Positions 6,989 to 10,027 of a stretch of 10,027 bases of DNA are shown here, one piece after another. A program made the position numbers and the translations under genes. The stretch is from Saprospirales bacterium (lineage in GTDB: Bacteria; Bacteroidota; Bacteroidia; Chitinophagales; Saprospiraceae), in assembly GCA_024642645.1 (NCBI GenBank), contig JAHEAS010000066.1, positions 1 through 10,027 of the forward strand, given 5' to 3'. The notes below the pieces were generated by a model. The model was not told where the DNA came from and made no database searches. It worked only from the letters and a program-made list of their open reading frames with translations. Within the stretch, counting starts at the first letter, position 1, and every line of letters starts with the position of its first letter.

Positions 6989-8506
6989 TTAATGCTCCCC
7001 AATCAGCACGGGCTTGTAGCCACCCTTGCTTCGGAAGTACAAGAGTAGGCCGATGTAACACAACAGCATGAAAATGGGCAATAGCGCCACATTCTTAAGT
7101 GCTACTTTTTTTGCATCGCCCTGTATTGTGTTGATGGTGGCCTTGTCCGCCTCGTTGGCAGCTGTTTTTAGCTTCTCACCATCCACGGCCCGGTAACTTC
7201 CGAATATCCCCGTTTTTTCAGCGGTGACGTAGGTAGAATGCAGTTGGGTGGCGTTGGCAGCATCGTAAGCAGCCACTTCCTTGTCCACCTGCTTGTCCTG
7301 AATATTGCCGAGGAGCGGCCCACCCACAATGCCAGCGGCCAACATGCCCACGGCTGCGACGCCGTTCAGGGTCAGCGCACCGCCCTTCGGGAATTGCTCG
7401 GCCACGATGCCGAGGGTCGTCGGCCAAAAGAAGGTCTTGCCGATGCCGTACAAGGTCGCCGCCAGCAGTATCATGCCGCCTGTAGCGGATGACAGTGCAA
7501 AAAGGCCAAGCGCAGCAACGGCCGCACCCGCAGCGAGAATGCCCAGCGGCGATAGTTTATGGATGATGGGGCCGCCGAAGAAGCGCAACAGCATCATTAT
7601 CAATGAAGTATAAATGAGCACCCAGAGACCGGAATAGCCCATTTTGCCCATCTCGCCTGCCATCAGGTCGGCGCTCCAACTGTCCACCCCAAGCTCCGTG
7701 ATGGCCAATGGAACCATGATTAGCAGCATGATGATGAAGAGCGGCTTGCCCAATGATTTGGTATAAAAACCGAATGCCCCCGTAGCTATCAGAATGATTA
7801 CCCAGGTAAGTACGTCGCCAAATCCGAGTATCCGCCCGATTTCCTTAAAGACCATCAAGCTGATGATGAAGGCACCGAGGATGCCCACTTCCTTGAGCAT
7901 TTCTTGGTAACTGACCCCCGCTGCCACCCGCTCATGCACGGGAAATTTTTTGCGCCAAAGCAAAAAGGCATAGAGAATGGTCGGGATAAAAATCAGGCCG
8001 ACCTTTACCTGCCAACTCACGCTATCGCCCAGCAGGAGCAACAGGAGCCCGCCCAGCACCATGCCGCCCGGCCATCCTGCATGCAGTATATTGAACCATT
8101 TGGTTTTGTCCTTGCGGAACAAAGTGGCCACCACCGGGTTGATGTAGGCCTCCACCGTACCATTGCCGAGGGCACAAATGAACGTGCCGGCATAAAGCCA
8201 TTTGTAGTCCTTTGCCATGATGGTGATGACGGCGCTGACGACATGGCAGCCCAATCCAAAAAGCATGGCATTGCGATAGCCGATGCGGTCAATCACCAAA
8301 CTAAAAAGCACGATACTGAGGGCAAACGGCCAAAGGCCGACACCGAGCAGTTCGCCTTTTTGGGTTTGCGAAAGGTTGAAACCCACCTCCCAAGCGTCAA
8401 TGATGAGCGCCCGGATGATGAAGCCAAAGGAAGTAGCGATGAGTGCAATGAAACAGCCCCAAAAAAGTCCCATGTCAGGAGCATCGGTGTTGCGAGTTGT
8501 CGACAT
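6989..8506 (-). CDS. MFS transporter, probably sugar-type, with long TM11-TM12 loop
   Basis: This 505-residue inner-membrane protein has twelve predicted helices. Between helices 2 and 3 is LVIDRIGYRNA (residues 70-80), a variant of the MFS signature GxxxDRxGxR. The segment ALGNGTVEAYINPVVATLF followed by NILHAGWPGGMVLGG (139-153) recalls FucP/GluP-like sugar porters, so a sugar or related carbon compound is the best guess; the substrate is not proven. The second half has GKTFFWPTTLGIVAEQFPKGGAL. About 70 polar residues (401-470), rich in Ala, Lys, Asp and Thr, separate helix 11 from helix 12 on the periplasmic side; most MFS proteins have only a short loop there. ATG at 8504-8506 starts the protein a few residues before the first helix. 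It lies 94 bp after the hydrolase gene on the same strand. A poor -7-like TACATTTT (minus strand, 8546-8553) without a -33 partner leaves its promoter uncertain. Confidence 0.88.
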   Translation of the reverse strand: MSTTRNTDAPDMGLFWGCFIALIATSFGFIIRALIIDAWEVGFNLSQTQKGELLGVGLWPFALSIVLFSLVIDRIGYRNAMLFGLGCHVVSAVITIMAKDYKWLYAGTFICALGNGTVEAYINPVVATLFRKDKTKWFNILHAGWPGGMVLGGLLLLLLGDSVSWQVKVGLIFIPTILYAFLLWRKKFPVHERVAAGVSYQEMLKEVGILGAFIISLMVFKEIGRILGFGDVLTWVIILIATGAFGFYTKSLGKPLFIIMLLIMVPLAITELGVDSWSADLMAGEMGKMGYSGLWVLIYTSLIMMLLRFFGGPIIHKLSPLGILAAGAAVAALGLFALSSATGGMILLAATLYGIGKTFFWPTTLGIVAEQFPKGGALTLNGVAAVGMLAAGIVGGPLLGNIQDKQVDKEVAAYDAANATQLHSTYVTAEKTGIFGSYRAVDGEKLKTAANEADKATINTIQGDAKKVALKNVALLPIFMLLCYIGLLLYFRSKGGYKPVLIGEH

Positions 8507-8600
8507 AATAGAATGTTGTTTTTCGTTTTATTGTGAAAGTGGCCGAAAATGTAAGACGAAGGCGGGAATTAAAAAAGAAAATTGGCTGGGTAATTTTTCA

Positions 8601-9284
8601 CTACGAGAGAAATGAACGAGTCGCAAGCACAAGCGTGTCCAAATTTACTTTTTCGATTGGGTGGGGAGTCTGCACCAACAGTTCAAATTGGCCATTTGGC
8701 AAGGCATCCGCTGCCTGATAAGTTTCTACCAAACTCACCATTTGGTCACTGTCGCCGAGGCAGATAAGGGCTGGGTGAGGGATTTTTGATAAAATAGCTG
8801 GTGTAAGCAATGGGCGCTGGCCCAATTCGAGCATCATGTCTGCGGTTTTTTTGAGCAAAACCTTCCAGTCGTTCGGGGAATGGCGCACCCGCAGCAGGTC
8901 GGCGAAGGCGGGGATTTTGGCTTCGATTTTTTCGGGATTCAGCATTTTCGATTCCCGCTCGGCGCTCTCCGGCGTCCAGTCGAACTTGGTAGCAAGGGTC
9001 ACGATTTTGCCCACTCGCTCCGGATGGAGTCGGGCGAGGTTCAGCGCCACGTAGCCGCCCATACTGTAGCCGAAAATGTCCACTGTTTCAAGGCCATTTT
9101 CATCCAAAAAATCAAGCACTTCTGCTGTGAATGTTTCGATGCCAAAGGCAGCGGCAAAAGATGCTCCGCCATGCCCAGAAAAGTCGAGCGTAAAAACTTC
9201 AACGTCATTTTGGAGCAACTCTGCGAGCGGTTCCATCTGTGTTTCTGAGCCGAGTGCACCGTGGAGCAGCAAGATTTTTCTCAT
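8601..9284 (-). CDS. Alpha/beta hydrolase
   Basis: This is a 227-residue cytoplasmic alpha/beta-hydrolase with no signal peptide. The fold starts at once with ILLLHGALGS, whose HG (residues 8-9) lies next to the oxyanion hole. The nucleophile elbow is GYSMGG (72-77, Ser74). The likely acid is Asp180 in LGDSDQMV, and the likely base is His208 in QTPHPIEKV. A short cap lies between about residues 103 and 165. The size and motifs fit the MenH / 3-oxoadipate enol-lactonase / esterase group, but no feature fixes the substrate, and no menaquinone or aromatic-degradation genes are nearby. It begins 10 nt after the stop codon of the E1 beta gene, so the two are very probably cotranscribed. The ATG at 9282-9284 is fixed by the core strand that follows directly. 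Confidence 0.9.
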   Translation of the reverse strand: MRKILLLHGALGSETQMEPLAELLQNDVEVFTLDFSGHGGASFAAAFGIETFTAEVLDFLDENGLETVDIFGYSMGGYVALNLARLHPERVGKIVTLATKFDWTPESAERESKMLNPEKIEAKIPAFADLLRVRHSPNDWKVLLKKTADMMLELGQRPLLTPAILSKIPHPALICLGDSDQMVSLVETYQAADALPNGQFELLVQTPHPIEKVNLDTLVLATRSFLS

Positions 9285-9294
9285 GTTTAAAATT

Positions 9295-10027
9295 TTACCA
9301 CGCCAACAAATCCCCTATCGCCTGCCCCACTTTTTCAATGGAAGGAATCATCTCCCGCTCCAGTGTTTCATTGAGCGGCACGGCGGGCATGTTCTCCGCA
9401 CCGATGGTTCGCACGGGCGCATCGAGGTGCTCAAAACACTGCTCAGAAATGCGGGCGGCGAGGCTTTGTGCGAAGGTGTTGTTCACCGGTTCCTCGGTCA
9501 CGACGAGGCATTTGCCGTGGCGCTTCGTTGCCTCAAACATGGCCGCTTCATCCAATGGGTACAGGGTGCGCAGGTCAATCACTTCTACCCTACCGGCATA
9601 CTGCTTGGCGGCGTTCAACGCCCAGTGGACGCCCATACCGTAGGTGATAACGGCCAGTGAGCGACCTTTTTCCACTTCGTTTTGCTCCGCAAAAACAACC
9701 GTGCGGGCTTTACCAAAGGGCAACACATAATCCTCGGCGGGCATGATGCACTTGGCCGTCTCCGTGCCCCGCACTTTTGACCAATACAAGCCTTTGTGTT
9801 CCAAAATCACGACGGGATTTGGGTCGTAGTAGGCCGCTTTCAGCAAACCCTTGAGGTCGGCACCATTGCTGGGGTAGGCGATTTTGATGCCCCGGATATT
9901 TGTCAATACGGACTCGACGCTACTCGAATGGTACGGCCCGCCACTCCCGTAAGCGCCGATGGGCACCCGGATGATGCAGCTCACGGGCCATTTGCCGTTG
10001 GAGAGGTAGCACGAGCGACTCACTTCG
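9295..10027 (-). CDS. 2-oxoacid dehydrogenase E1, beta (transketolase C-terminal) part, 5' end cut by window edge
   Basis: The frame is open through the right edge (first whole codon 10024-10026, Glu), so this is the C-terminal 243 or so residues of a larger protein. GTG at 10021-10023 is an internal Val codon and not a start: the residues before and after it (EVSRSCYLSNG) continue the family alignment. Recognisable are VPIGAYGSGGPYHSSSVESV with the conserved His of E1 beta, IKIAYPSNGADLKGLLKAAY, PVVILEHKGLYW, and the transketolase C-terminal domain (AVITYGMGVHWALNAA, VEVIDLRTLYPLD, CLVVTEEP). E1 uses thiamine diphosphate to decarboxylate pyruvate or a branched-chain 2-oxoacid and passes the acyl group to E2. 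In many Bacteroidota the alpha and beta parts are one chain of roughly 650-700 residues; whether that is so here lies outside the window. The substrate cannot be decided from this part. Confidence 0.9.
   Translation of the reverse strand, partial: EVSRSCYLSNGKWPVSCIIRVPIGAYGSGGPYHSSSVESVLTNIRGIKIAYPSNGADLKGLLKAAYYDPNPVVILEHKGLYWSKVRGTETAKCIMPAEDYVLPFGKARTVVFAEQNEVEKGRSLAVITYGMGVHWALNAAKQYAGRVEVIDLRTLYPLDEAAMFEATKRHGKCLVVTEEPVNNTFAQSLAARISEQCFEHLDAPVRTIGAENMPAVPLNETLEREMIPSIEKVGQAIGDLLAW

Noticed and set aside
7904..8536. A 210-codon plus-strand frame opposite the MFS gene
   Set aside because: Its product is His/Gln/Lys-rich without motifs, and the minus strand encodes a clear twelve-helix transporter here.
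10021..10023. GTG as the start of the E1 beta gene
   Set aside because: The frame stays open and family-like upstream to the edge, and a start here would remove the N-terminal cofactor-binding part of the E1 beta domain.

Overview
The window looks like chromosomal DNA of a free-living Bacteroidota bacterium, most plausibly from the Saprospiria (Saprospiraceae or Lewinella-like); that placement is an inference from protein style. Supporting signs are intermediate GC, starts without Shine-Dalgarno sequences and with A-rich leaders, a TAnnTTTG-type promoter element, a lipoprotein with a CQKD mature end, and several proteins of kinds common in that phylum. I see no transposase, phage gene, CRISPR array, tRNA or rRNA.

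Left part (1-3734, all minus strand). Transcription runs leftward through three cell-envelope genes: a 403-residue outer-membrane beta-barrel protein (2523-3734) closed by a strong intrinsic terminator, a second, smaller barrel protein (1450-2379), and a lipoprotein of the PAP2 / vanadium-haloperoxidase-like superfamily (cut by the left edge). A near-perfect 29-bp inverted repeat made of CACAGAG-like units sits between the last two genes.

Middle (3735-6914). A 285-bp divergent intergenic region separates the barrel genes from a rightward gene for a 683-residue inner-membrane fusion protein. It joins four membrane helices, a monohaem cytochrome c domain, leucine-rich repeats, a hexosaminidase-associated Fn3-like domain and a C-terminal discoidin-like domain. 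It is followed by a YugP-type membrane zinc metallopeptidase.

Right part (6915-10027, all minus strand). A bidirectional terminator separates the peptidase gene from three leftward genes, in transcription order: the beta half of a thiamine-diphosphate 2-oxoacid dehydrogenase E1 (cut by the right edge), a small alpha/beta hydrolase 10 nt behind it, and a 505-residue MFS transporter. The first two are probably one transcript; the transporter could be read from it too or have its own promoter.

The most unusual item is the cytochrome-LRR-discoidin fusion protein. It could couple membrane electron transfer to binding of a periplasmic polymer, but that role is inferred from domains only. I did not find a convincing multi-gene novel system in this window.
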